Shown here piece after piece: positions 17,649-25,472 of a stretch of DNA of 64,000 bases. This stretch comes from Thiopseudomonas alkaliphila. Its GTDB lineage: Bacteria; Pseudomonadota; Gammaproteobacteria; Pseudomonadales; Pseudomonadaceae. The stretch spans positions 2,355,001-2,419,000 of the forward strand of contig NZ_CP012358.1 of the NCBI RefSeq assembly GCF_001267175.1. The letters are read 5' to 3'. Position numbers and translations under genes: made by a program. How positions within the stretch are numbered: position 1 is the first letter of the stretch; each line of letters starts with the position of its first letter. Under the pieces are notes generated by a model. That model was not told where the DNA came from. It did not search any database and saw only the letters and a list, made by a program, of their open reading frames with translations.

Positions 17649-18824
17649 GTGCTCAATACACCTTTTTCGCCTTGGCCATCCTTCACCGAAGAAGAGGCCA
17701 ATGCCGTTCGCGATGTTTTACTCTCAAACAAAGTTAACTACTGGACTGGCCAAGAAGGTCGTCAGTTTGAACAAGAGTTTGCCGAATTTGCCGGCACTAA
17801 ACATGCGATTGCTTTAGCTAACGGCACCGTAGCCCTTGATGTGGCTTTAATTGCCATGGGGATTGGAGCAGGTGATGAGGTTGTCGTTACCTCACGCACC
17901 TTTTTAGCCTCGGCTTCTAGTATCGTTAATACTGGTGCAGTGCCGGTATTTGCCGATGTTGACCTAGACAGCCAAAACATCACTCCTGACAGCATTGCCA
18001 AGATGATAACCGATAAAACCAAAGCCATTATTTGCGTGCATTTAGCAGGTTGGCCTTGTGAGATGGACGGCATTATGCAATTAGCCGAACAGCACAAGCT
18101 GTGGGTAATTGAAGATTGTGCCCAAGCCCATGGTGCGCTCTATAACGGCCAGCCAGTTGGCTCGATTGGCCATGTGGGTGCTTGGTCGTTTTGCCAAGAC
18201 AAAATTATGACCACCGGTGGCGAAGGCGGTATGGTTACCACCAACGATACCGCGCTGTGGAAAAAAATGTGGTCAATCAAAGATCACGGCAAAAGTTGGG
18301 ATGCAGTCTACGAGCGTGAACACGCACCAGGCTTTAGATGGCTCCACGAAAGCTTTGGTACCAACTGGCGAATGACTGAGTTATCGGCGGTGATTGGCCG
18401 TTTGCAACTAAAGCAAATGCCACAGTGGCAACAACAGCGCCAAACCAATGCCCAGCAGATTTGGAGCACCGCTAGCCAGCTTAAAGGTCTGCGTGTGCCA
18501 GCGATTCCAGCTCATATTCGCCACGCAGCTTATAAGTGCTATGTTTTTGTTGAGCCTGAGCAATTAGCTGAAGGCTGGGATCGGGATCGTATTCTAAACG
18601 CCATAACCGAGCGGGGCGTACCTTGTTACAGCGGCTCGTGCTCAGAAGTGTATTTAGAAAAAGCCTTTGATAACACCGGCTGGCGGCCAGCGGAGCGTTT
18701 AGCCAATGCCAAGCAACTGGGTGAGACCAGCTTAATGTTTTTAGTTCATCCAACCTTGACCGCAGCAGAGCTAGATAAGACCTGTGAGGTGCTGCAACAG
18801 GTAATGACCTTAGCTATTGGTTAA
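17649..18824 (+). CDS. PLP-dependent UDP-4-keto-6-deoxy-sugar aminotransferase (DegT/DnrJ/EryC1, PglE-like)
   Basis: This 391-residue DegT-family aminotransferase has the PLP-binding lysine in SFCQDKIMTTGGEGG (Lys185), the paired IEDCAQAHGA (153-162) and the substrate-loop LANGTVALDVAL. The QDK in place of the usual HxxK is typical of the PglE/Neisseria PglC branch, which aminates C4 of UDP-2-acetamido-4-keto-2,4,6-trideoxyglucose. The start is a GTG preceded by AGGAAA. It follows a 380-bp repeat-bearing gap and is 63 bp before the dehydratase gene, so these two may form their own unit. Confidence 0.88.
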   Translation: MLNTPFSPWPSFTEEEANAVRDVLLSNKVNYWTGQEGRQFEQEFAEFAGTKHAIALANGTVALDVALIAMGIGAGDEVVVTSRTFLASASSIVNTGAVPVFADVDLDSQNITPDSIAKMITDKTKAIICVHLAGWPCEMDGIMQLAEQHKLWVIEDCAQAHGALYNGQPVGSIGHVGAWSFCQDKIMTTGGEGGMVTTNDTALWKKMWSIKDHGKSWDAVYEREHAPGFRWLHESFGTNWRMTELSAVIGRLQLKQMPQWQQQRQTNAQQIWSTASQLKGLRVPAIPAHIRHAAYKCYVFVEPEQLAEGWDRDRILNAITERGVPCYSGSCSEVYLEKAFDNTGWRPAERLANAKQLGETSLMFLVHPTLTAAELDKTCEVLQQVMTLAIG

Positions 18825-18887
18825 TTCCATTTGAGCGTGGTGTACTGGTAGGTATGATTTAGGTAGGCAGATTGGAGTAAAAGAGGG

Positions 18888-20888
18888 ATGGGCATGCGCC
18901 AATGGTTGTTAGGGCTGAGACGTCGCAATAAAAGAATCTTACAGGTTGTTGCCGATATTGGTTTAATCTGTTTTTCGCTGTGGTTAGCTTTTGTTGTGCG
19001 CTTAGGCTTTGACGAAACCCAAATTGTAATCAAAAAGCATCTTTGGTTATTTTGGGCGGTTCCCTTGGCCACTTTACCGGTATTTATTCGTTTTGGTATG
19101 TACCGCGCTGTGATGCGTTACCTAGGCCAAGAAGTGCTGATCAGCATTGCCAAAGCCGTATCAATAGCAGCGTTATTAGTCGCGTTGGTGATTTACTGGC
19201 GCGGCGATGCGATTGCGCCTATCCCACGCTCTTTTGTTTTTAACTATTGGTGGATCAGCTTACTGGTGATTGGTGGCTCGCGCTTAGTGCTGCGCGAATA
19301 CTTTTCTGGTGAGTTATTTAGCCGTCGCTCCCTATCATTACTAAGTAATAACAAAGCCTCTTTATCAAGGGTTGCCATCTATGGCGCTGGTTCGGCGGGT
19401 AATCAGTTGGCCCATGCTTTGCGTATGGACAAACGCATGCAGCCAGTTGCCTTTATTGATGACGACGACAATATTGCCACCCGCACCATTGCCGGGTTAA
19501 AAGTTTATAAACCCAAGCATATCGAGCAAATGCTTAATGACACCGGCGCAACCCAAGTATTACTGGCGATGCCATCGTCCCCCCGCGCTCGCCGCCGAGA
19601 AATCTTAGCTGACTTAGAGCAGTACCCAGTGCATGTATTATCTATTCCTGGCTTTATGGATTTAGCTAGCGGCAAGGTTAAGGTGCAGGATTTACAAGAA
19701 GTTGATATTGCCGATCTGCTAGGGCGAGATGCGGTAGAGCCAAATACTGAGTTATTTAAGCGTTGCATTGCAGACCAAGTGGTGTTGGTTACTGGGGCGG
19801 GCGGCTCAATTGGCTCAGAGCTGTGCCGGCAAATTGTAACTGCGGGGGTTAAGGCCCTGATTTTATACGAACACGCAGAATACAATTTATATCGAATCCA
19901 CCACGAGCTAGAACAGGTCATCAAGCAGCAGGCTCTTGATATTAGACTGCTGCCTATTATGGGTTCGATTCGGGAGCCTGAACATCTATTAGAAGTGATG
20001 CAGCGCTGGCAAGTAAATACGGTGTACCATGCCGCCGCTTATAAGCATGTGCCTTTGGTTGAGCACAATAGTGCGGAGGGGGTGTTTAATAACGTATTTG
20101 GCACCTTGAATACCGCCGAAGCAGCCATTGCTGCAGGAGTAGAAAACTTTGTTTTAATCTCAACCGATAAAGCGGTACGGCCAACCAACGTAATGGGCGG
20201 TACTAAGCGTTTAGCCGAAATGGTGCTGCAGGCACTTAGTCAAGAAAAGGGGCCGCTTACAAGCTTTAGCCAATTTACTTTAGCTAGTAATCGCACTCGC
20301 TTTACCATGGTCCGCTTTGGTAATGTACTGGGCTCGTCTGGTTCTGTTATCCCGTTATTTCGCCAACAAATTGCCCAAGGTGGCCCAGTAACGGTGACCC
20401 ATCCTAATATCACTCGTTACTTTATGACTATTCCTGAAGCATCCCAGCTGGTGATTCAAGCAGGCTCTATGGGACAAGGGGGGGATGTCTTTGTTTTAGA
20501 TATGGGCGAGCCGGTACGTATTGCAGAGCTGGCTGAAAAAATGATTAATCTCACCGGCCTTACCGTACGCAATGAGAAAAATCCTAATGGTGAAATTGAA
20601 GTTAAATTTACCGGTCTACGCCCCGGCGAGAAGCTCTACGAAGAGCTATTGATTGGTGACAATGTTGCTTCAACTTCGCACCCCATGATTATGCGCGCCA
20701 ATGAGACATACCTTGCCTGGCCTGAGTTTTTTAAAGTGTTAGAAGAGCTTTGGCAAGCCAGCGAGCAGGGCGACTGTGCAAAGATTCGCCGCTTATTAGT
20801 TAAGTATGTGGATGGCTATAACCCACAAGGTGAGATTGTCGATTTAATGTATTTGCAACAGCGTCAAGAAGCAGTACTGAATAGCTAG
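18888..20888 (+). CDS. wbpM: Membrane-bound UDP-GlcNAc 4,6-dehydratase (WbpM/PglF family)
   Basis: This 666-residue protein has four hydrophobic spans in the first 150 residues. A CoA-binding-like Rossmann domain with YGAGSAGNQLA follows, then a large SDR domain with TGAGGSIGSELCRQ, YHAAAYKHVPL, STDKAVRPTNVMGGTKR and GLRPGEKLYEELL. The family converts UDP-GlcNAc to the 4-keto-6-deoxy intermediate used for bacillosamine, QuiNAc or FucNAc. It is the usual last gene of pseudomonad O-antigen loci. Here the adjacent aminotransferase and acetyltransferase make bacillosamine the likely end product. The ATG at 18888 and the one at 18894 are both possible starts. Confidence 0.92.
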   Translation: MGMRQWLLGLRRRNKRILQVVADIGLICFSLWLAFVVRLGFDETQIVIKKHLWLFWAVPLATLPVFIRFGMYRAVMRYLGQEVLISIAKAVSIAALLVALVIYWRGDAIAPIPRSFVFNYWWISLLVIGGSRLVLREYFSGELFSRRSLSLLSNNKASLSRVAIYGAGSAGNQLAHALRMDKRMQPVAFIDDDDNIATRTIAGLKVYKPKHIEQMLNDTGATQVLLAMPSSPRARRREILADLEQYPVHVLSIPGFMDLASGKVKVQDLQEVDIADLLGRDAVEPNTELFKRCIADQVVLVTGAGGSIGSELCRQIVTAGVKALILYEHAEYNLYRIHHELEQVIKQQALDIRLLPIMGSIREPEHLLEVMQRWQVNTVYHAAAYKHVPLVEHNSAEGVFNNVFGTLNTAEAAIAAGVENFVLISTDKAVRPTNVMGGTKRLAEMVLQALSQEKGPLTSFSQFTLASNRTRFTMVRFGNVLGSSGSVIPLFRQQIAQGGPVTVTHPNITRYFMTIPEASQLVIQAGSMGQGGDVFVLDMGEPVRIAELAEKMINLTGLTVRNEKNPNGEIEVKFTGLRPGEKLYEELLIGDNVASTSHPMIMRANETYLAWPEFFKVLEELWQASEQGDCAKIRRLLVKYVDGYNPQGEIVDLMYLQQRQEAVLNS

Positions 20889-21161
20889 GCTAGTTAAGAG
20901 TGCTTTTTACTGTGGGTAGTTTGAACAGCTTTATGCTGTAGATTAATGGCCAGCGAGTGCCAACTGTATTCAAAAACAAGCAAATCTACTGGCTTAATAG
21001 AGAGCAGTTAAGTTAAATGGCTTGAACAATAAGAAAGAGTATGCTATCTCCAGTTCGTGACAAAAATAATAAATTGAACTGATGAGTGGCTATAAGCAAT
21101 AGCAACACTGGGTAAGATTTAAAGGGCTGTAGCTGCTAAGGCTAAGAGAGAGGTAGTTCTC

Positions 21162-21443
21162 ATGGATAGAAATGAAACGCCTAACCCCCCAACACCACCC
21201 TCGATGAGTAATCAGCATAAAAAACTAGAAAGACAATGCTTAAAATTACTTGAGCAACGCAGTAAACAACGTCATCAACAACACCTTATGCGCATGGGCG
21301 CCGTACTTATCGTCTCTTTAGCGTTAATCAGTTTAGGTTGGTATCTACTGAGTAACACTGCACTGGATTGGCAAGGCGCCACAGCCATTGTGCTGGGCAT
21401 TATTGGGCTGATTAAATCTATTTTTACAGCCTACCACTCTTAA
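21162..21443 (+). CDS. Small two-span membrane protein, possible holin-like
   Basis: This 93-residue protein has a charged, Pro- and Gln-rich N-terminal half, then two hydrophobic segments at about residues 47-64 and 71-88 separated by a short turn. I recognise no family. The next gene encodes a lytic-transglycosylase-like phage protein, and two-span proteins of this size beside such genes are often holins or spanin-like partners, so a prophage lysis remnant is possible. A GAGAGAGG ribosome site precedes the ATG. The 273 bp upstream, after wbpM, contain nothing I can identify. Confidence 0.6.
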   Translation: MDRNETPNPPTPPSMSNQHKKLERQCLKLLEQRSKQRHQQHLMRMGAVLIVSLALISLGWYLLSNTALDWQGATAIVLGIIGLIKSIFTAYHS

Positions 21444-21517
21444 TCTTAGATAAGGCTTATAGCACTGGCTGTACGGCTGAGTGCTATGGGCTACCGGATA
21501 GGGATGGAGAGATTGCG

Positions 21518-22024
21518 ATGCGTTTACTTCAGCACATTACTCAGCAAGCAATATTACCGGCGCTAACGCACTTGCCAAGCAAAATGCACAGTAGCAATGC
21601 ACTAGTAATGCTACTAGCTATAGGCTTGCATGAATCGGCATTTATTCACCGGCAACAACTACAAGGCCCCGCCAAAGGATTTTGGCAGTTTGAAAAAAAT
21701 GGGGGCGTGTACGGTGTGCTTAATCATCGCAGCACCCAACGCCATGCTTTAGCTTTGTGTTATCAGCAACAGGTATTTGATCAGGGGGTAACTTGGGTTG
21801 ATCGTACCGGAGTTCACCTAAGCTATATGCAGTTAGCCAAAGATGATATTTTAGCTGCAGGCTTTGCTAGATTATTACTTTGGAGTGATCCTCAGCCTTT
21901 ACCGGCAATGGGCGATCAACAAGCAGCTTGGCAGCTGTACCTCCGCACCTGGCGTCCAGGTAAGCCCAGAGCCGCCGCTTGGCCTTTAAGTTATCAACAG
22001 GCGCTTAGTTACCTCAGTACTTGA
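21518..22024 (+). CDS. Phage-type lytic-transglycosylase-like protein
   Basis: This 168-residue protein has no signal peptide. GLHESAF contains the Glu39-Ser40 pair typical of the catalytic ES motif of SLT/GH23 enzymes, and GPAKGFWQFE (50-59) resembles their second motif, GxxGLMQ. The C-terminal WQLYLRTWRPGKP is shared, as far as I recall, with uncharacterised phage and prophage proteins. It probably cleaves or binds peptidoglycan, but activity is an inference. It lies 74 bp after the small membrane protein, and 89 bp separate it from the NifU-like gene. Confidence 0.6.
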   Translation: MRLLQHITQQAILPALTHLPSKMHSSNALVMLLAIGLHESAFIHRQQLQGPAKGFWQFEKNGGVYGVLNHRSTQRHALALCYQQQVFDQGVTWVDRTGVHLSYMQLAKDDILAAGFARLLLWSDPQPLPAMGDQQAAWQLYLRTWRPGKPRAAAWPLSYQQALSYLST

Positions 22025-22113
22025 GCAGTTTTCTAAACTTATGACTTAAGTCTAGCGCTGGCGGGTGTCTTATAACCATTTTCCTGTGCTAGGGTGAAAG
22101 CAAATGAAAACCC

Positions 22114-22608
22114 ATGGGTCACGCTATGCCAACCCCAACAACGATCAATGCACTGCAGTTAACTAAGCACTACGCAGCACAAGTGCGGCGGGATAAAACA
22201 TTAACCCTAGAACCGCCAAACAGCTTGCTGCGAACAGAACTGCAAGTACCCGACGTACCTGGGACCCAGCTCACCCTTGAAGCACACATAGTAAAAGGCA
22301 AACTACAAGCACTGGGTTATCGCATTCGCAGCTGTAGTCTAGGTCAAGCCGCATTAGGCATTTTACTGCAATACCATCAAGGCTTAACCCTAGCGCAACT
22401 GACCCAAGCCCAGCAGCAACTGACGGATGTCTTAGCGGGCACGCTGACTGACGTTAGCCAACTGATTTGGCCAGAGTTAGCGCTGTTTGCCGATGCCGTC
22501 ACCTTAACAGAGCGTCACACGGTAGCTTTGCTGCCTTTTAATGGATTAATCCAACTCTTTACCCAAGCTCAAACACAGGAGTTATCAGCCAACCCATTAC
22601 TTACTTAA
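22114..22608 (+). CDS. NifU/IscU-like scaffold-related protein with a single cysteine
   Basis: This 164-residue protein (160 if the ATG at 22126 is used) has a fold-level pattern of NifU/SufU N-domains: a central GYRIRSCSLGQAAL at the place of the GCGxxxxxSS cysteine loop, then a helical stretch and WPELALFADAV. Only one cysteine (Cys74) is present, whereas cluster-binding scaffolds keep three, so it is unlikely to assemble a standard Fe-S cluster. It sits 52 bp before the SQR-type gene and two genes before DUF1641. A role as a partner or sulfur acceptor of that flavoprotein is conceivable but not shown. Confidence 0.6.
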   Translation: MGHAMPTPTTINALQLTKHYAAQVRRDKTLTLEPPNSLLRTELQVPDVPGTQLTLEAHIVKGKLQALGYRIRSCSLGQAALGILLQYHQGLTLAQLTQAQQQLTDVLAGTLTDVSQLIWPELALFADAVTLTERHTVALLPFNGLIQLFTQAQTQELSANPLLT

Positions 22609-22660
22609 TCCTTGCGCCAATCAATAACAACAAAAATAGCCCTTATCTAGGAGCGCCCAC

Positions 22661-23851
22661 ATGAAACAACATATTATCGTCGTCGGTGGCGGAATTGGTG
22701 GCACCATGACTGCCAACAGTTTGGTCAACAAACTCTACCCAGAGGTTGTATCCGGCAAAGTACGCATTAGCTTGGTCTCCAATAGCCCCTGGCATTACTA
22801 CAAGCCAGCATTTATGTATGTTGCCTTTGGTGCCTTTTATAAAAATGAACTGCGTCGTCCCCAGGCCTCGCTGTTACGCCCCGAAATTAACTTTATCCTA
22901 GATGAAGTAGAAAACTTTGAATTTAGCCATAGTCGATTACGGATGAAATCGGGCAAGCACCAAGACTACGATTACTTAGTGGTTTCAACGGGCTGTATTC
23001 CTGCACCAGAACGGATTGAAGGCCTGAAGGAAGCGGGTGATCATTTCTATCAACATGCCCCAGCACGCCAACTCTATGAAAAACTGTGCACCATTGAAAA
23101 AGGCCGAATTTTTATTGGCGTAACCTTCCCCGAAACCCCGAACGTACCCCACCAGTGCGGCATTGCCCCGATTGAAACTACTCTCATGCTGGATGAGTTT
23201 TTACGTAATCGCGGGGTGCGCGATCAAATTGAATTGGTGTATACCTATCCCACTGTGTCGCAGCTGATCCGTAATTGCTTGTTTTTACAGAAAGACACCT
23301 GCGAAATTCTACCGACGATTTTTGATTCCAAAGGCATTAAATATCAACGGGGCTTTACTCTGGCTAAAGTCGATCCTGAGCGTAAAGTAGCAATCTCTGC
23401 CGAAGGGGATGAACAAGACTTTGATATTTTAATGCAAACCCCACCGATTCGAGCAGTGGATGCAGTATTAAACTCCGGCGTTTCCCAGGCTCCCAACAAC
23501 GAAGGCTGGTTGCCGACCGATCGTCACAGCTTGCAATTAGAAGGCTTTGAAAATGTTTTTGTGATGGGCGATACCGTTGATTTACCGATCAGTAAAGCCG
23601 GAGGCAGTTGCCATAACCAATCGCCTGTGGTGTGCAACAATATCGCGGGACTGATTCGTTTAGGGCAAACCGTGGCCGAGTACGACGGTAAGGTTCAAGC
23701 CATTGCCCAGATGGGCCTCGAGGCAGGAATGCCGCTGTGGTATGACTACGATGAGGACGTTAAACCCACGCCACCAACCAAAATTGGTGGGTTGATGCGT
23801 AAAGCCTTTAACCGAGGCGTGTATTGGTCTGTAGCCCGTGGGCTGGTATAA
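22661..23851 (+). CDS. FAD-dependent sulfide:quinone oxidoreductase-type flavoprotein
   Basis: This is a 396-residue two-dinucleotide-binding flavoprotein. It has FAD motifs VVGGGIGG (residues 7-14), LVVSTGC (106-112) and FVMGDTVDLP (300-309). Cysteines at 112 (TGCIPAP), 166 (PHQCGIAP) and 317 (GGSCHNQSP) correspond in position to the three redox cysteines of sulfide:quinone oxidoreductases. SQR oxidises sulfide to sulfane sulfur or polysulfide and passes electrons to quinone at the membrane. The hydrophobic and basic C-terminus fits peripheral membrane binding. A GGAG site precedes the ATG, and the DUF1641 gene follows after ten bases. A flavocytochrome c sulfide dehydrogenase-like role is less likely with no cytochrome gene beside it. 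Confidence 0.82.
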   Translation: MKQHIIVVGGGIGGTMTANSLVNKLYPEVVSGKVRISLVSNSPWHYYKPAFMYVAFGAFYKNELRRPQASLLRPEINFILDEVENFEFSHSRLRMKSGKHQDYDYLVVSTGCIPAPERIEGLKEAGDHFYQHAPARQLYEKLCTIEKGRIFIGVTFPETPNVPHQCGIAPIETTLMLDEFLRNRGVRDQIELVYTYPTVSQLIRNCLFLQKDTCEILPTIFDSKGIKYQRGFTLAKVDPERKVAISAEGDEQDFDILMQTPPIRAVDAVLNSGVSQAPNNEGWLPTDRHSLQLEGFENVFVMGDTVDLPISKAGGSCHNQSPVVCNNIAGLIRLGQTVAEYDGKVQAIAQMGLEAGMPLWYDYDEDVKPTPPTKIGGLMRKAFNRGVYWSVARGLV

Positions 23852-23861
23852 GGAGTCTGCT

Positions 23862-24299
23862 ATGTCTGAAGTTGATCGTCATCATCCGTTAGAAAGCTTG
23901 CTGTGCAATGCGCCTGAGCTACAAGATCCCGCTACGTTGGCCGGCTTAGCTGAATTGATTGGCAAGTTAACGCCGTTAATTCAGGGTAACCGCTTACATA
24001 ATATTGTGGATTTAGTTGCTGCCACCTCCGATGTGATTGAGATGAGCGATGATGCCATGGTGCAAAAGTTGATGGCTCTCTATGAGGAAAGCATCGGTAA
24101 CCTATGGAATCTCAGCAACACCTTACGCTACGCTGCTGCCCAAGCCGCTGCAGAAGCTAATCCACCCAGCCTATGGCAAAGTGTGCGCCGTTTAAATGGC
24201 GATGCCGATGTGCGCCGCGGAATGGATCTGGTACTGAATGTACTCGCCCAGCTGGGCAAACAAGCATACAACCAACACCAACCCTTGCCCGAAGATTAA
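23862..24299 (+). CDS. DUF1641 protein linked to the SQR-type gene
   Basis: This is a 145-residue, mainly helical protein with NIVDLVAATSDVIEMSDDAMVQKLM and a helical C-terminus, matching what I know of DUF1641. Members of this family are often encoded beside SQR or formate-dehydrogenase-like genes, and their function is unknown. I chose the ATG at 23862 because it follows AGGAG by seven bases; the earlier in-frame ATG at 23838 lies inside the SQR gene. It is the last gene before the repeat array. Confidence 0.75.
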   Translation: MSEVDRHHPLESLLCNAPELQDPATLAGLAELIGKLTPLIQGNRLHNIVDLVAATSDVIEMSDDAMVQKLMALYEESIGNLWNLSNTLRYAAAQAAAEANPPSLWQSVRRLNGDADVRRGMDLVLNVLAQLGKQAYNQHQPLPED

Positions 24300-24318
24300 T
24301 CCACTGTTTCTTGCTTAG

Positions 24319-24341
24319 GTGCCGGACTTGATCCGGCATCT
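24319..24341. repeat. Solo left arm of the REPIN-like repeat
   Basis: GGTGCCGGACTTGATCCGGC, then ATC, followed by TCAGGAGCCAATGCACGG, equals the left arm and flank of the 127-bp units downstream. The matching right arm is missing, so this is a solo or truncated copy directly after the DUF1641 gene. Confidence 0.8.
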
Positions 24342-24401
24342 CAGGAGCCAATGCACGGCCGCGAACCCAAACACAGCAAACCCCAAATCCAACCCCAACC
24401 C

Positions 24402-24528
24402 GTCGTGCCGGATTTAGTCCGGCATCTCAGGAGCCAGTGCACGGCGGTGAACCAAAGCACATCCAAGCCCTGCCACGAAGCTATCCATACTCTGCGGCCC
24501 GAGATGCTGAAACAAGTTCAGCAGGACG
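24402..24528. repeat. REPIN-like 127-bp unit, copy 1
   Basis: The left arm holds the hairpin GCCGGATTTAGTCCGGC and the right arm the hairpin GCTGAAACAAGTTCAGC. Reading the right arm on the other strand gives GTCGTCCTGAACTTG, so the two arms are inverted relatives that share the GTCGTG-like head and CATCTC tail. The roughly 75-bp middle contains GAGCCA and CCAAGCCCTGCCACGAA. Confidence 0.9.
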
Positions 24529-24617
24529 GGGATGTTTGGGCGTGAGGGGTATGGGGAGAAATGATATTTCCTTGAGCGTTTTGCCGTATATCGCGGATCA
24601 AACCAACTAAAAAACTT

Positions 24618-24744
24618 GTCGTGCCGGATTTAGTCCGGCATCTCAGGAGCCAACGCACAGCCGTGAACCCAAGCACATCCAAGCCCTGCCACGAACTTAT
24701 TCAGACTGTGCGGCCTGAGATGCTGAAACAAGTTCAGCACGACG
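24618..24744. repeat. REPIN-like 127-bp unit, copy 2
   Basis: It has the same length and arms as copy 1. The right arm ends CAGCACGACG, whose complement CGTCGTGCTG mirrors the left arm head exactly. It starts 216 bp after copy 1. The 89-bp spacer before it ends in TATCGCGGATCAAACCAACT, which recurs before copy 3. Confidence 0.9.
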
Positions 24745-24832
24745 GGGTTGTTTGAGCGAGTGGAATGTGGGTGAAGCTGATATATCTTCGGCGATGGAGC
24801 AGGGTATCGCGGATCAAACCAACTAAAACTTC

Positions 24833-24959
24833 GTCGTGCCGGATTTAGTCCGGCATCTCGGGAGCCAATGCATGGCCATGAACAAAAGCACATCCAAGCG
24901 CTGCCACGAACTTATCTATACTCTGCGGCCTGAGATGCTGAAACAAGTTCAGCAAGACG
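24833..24959. repeat. REPIN-like 127-bp unit, copy 3
   Basis: It starts 215 bp after copy 2, and the 88-bp spacer also ends in TATCGCGGATCAAACCAACT. Units and spacers therefore repeat together as a tandem of about 215 bp. The whole gap 24300-25047 is filled by these copies and the rlpA terminator; small frames inside it are repeat sequence, not genes. Confidence 0.9.
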
Positions 24960-25007
24960 GGGATGAAAGAAAAATTGAGGCCAGCTCAAGAGCTATAGGT
25001 TATCAAA

Positions 25008-25036
25008 CGCAAAAAGAAAAGGTGGCATGAGCCACC
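25008..25036 (-). terminator. Rho-independent terminator of the rlpA-like gene
   Basis: GGTGGC-ATGA-GCCACC forms a six-pair stem. On the - strand it is followed by a run rich in T (TTTTCTTTTT), eleven bases after the rlpA-like stop. Confidence 0.75.
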
Positions 25037-25047
25037 CCAAATTCAAC

Positions 25048-25401
25048 TTAACGTATCACCTGCACCTGAACCGGGGCTAAGCCGGCGCTGTGCAAGCCAA
25101 TTTCTTTGGCCGCTTGTTTAGATACATCAATAATACGTCCTTTAGCATAAGGACCACGGTCATTAATACGTACCACCACACTCTTTTTAGTGCGTAAATT
25201 GGTGACCTTGACCTTAGTACCAAACGGCAGAGAAGGGTGCGCTGCAGTCAACGCATTTTGATTAAAGCGCTCACCACTGGCGGTAGGGTTGCCATGGAAG
25301 CGATCACCGTACCAAGAGGCGGTGCCTTTAAGGGAGTGATTAGAAGAGGCAAACGCCGATGTAGAAAGACAAACACACAATAATAAAATAAAGCGAGTCA
25401 T
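25048..25401 (-). CDS. rlpA: RlpA-like double-psi beta-barrel protein
   Basis: This 117-residue protein has a cleavable signal peptide (cleavage near AFA-SS at residues 17-20). It is followed by a single RlpA double-psi beta-barrel with [31 protein letters not shown] and [16 protein letters not shown]. The family includes septal lytic transglycosylases that act on denuded glycan. This copy lacks the C-terminal SPOR domain and the lipobox of classical RlpA, so it should be a free periplasmic protein. It is downstream of gatCAB on the same strand, with a hairpin between them. Confidence 0.85.
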   Translation of the reverse strand: MTRFILLLCVCLSTSAFASSNHSLKGTASWYGDRFHGNPTASGERFNQNALTAAHPSLPFGTKVKVTNLRTKKSVVVRINDRGPYAKGRIIDVSKQAAKEIGLHSAGLAPVQVQVIR

Positions 25402-25427
25402 GAATTATCCTGCGAACTTGAATAGGG

Positions 25428-25472
25428 CGATGCCAAGCCAACCCTTAGCGGGCGTGCTTGGCATCGTTTTTT
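25428..25472 (+). terminator. Hairpin with + strand T tract between gatB and the rlpA-like gene
   Basis: CGATGCCAAGC pairs with GCTTGGCATCG (11 pairs, 17-base loop) and is followed on the + strand by six T. Both flanking genes run on the - strand, where the hairpin is followed by CCCTATTC, so it is a better terminator for antisense than for sense transcription. Confidence 0.65.

Noticed and set aside
20889..21161. 273-bp gap after wbpM
   Set aside because: It contains only very short frames without ribosome sites and no clear hairpin or repeat.
24319..24959. Regular repeats that might be a CRISPR array
   Set aside because: The repeated unit is 127 bp with internal palindromes, and the spacers are themselves repeated, which is not CRISPR structure. 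No cas genes are present.
24351..25030. Several small open frames on both strands in the repeat array
   Set aside because: They are near-copies of one another because they are translations of the repeats, with no ribosome sites or family similarity.
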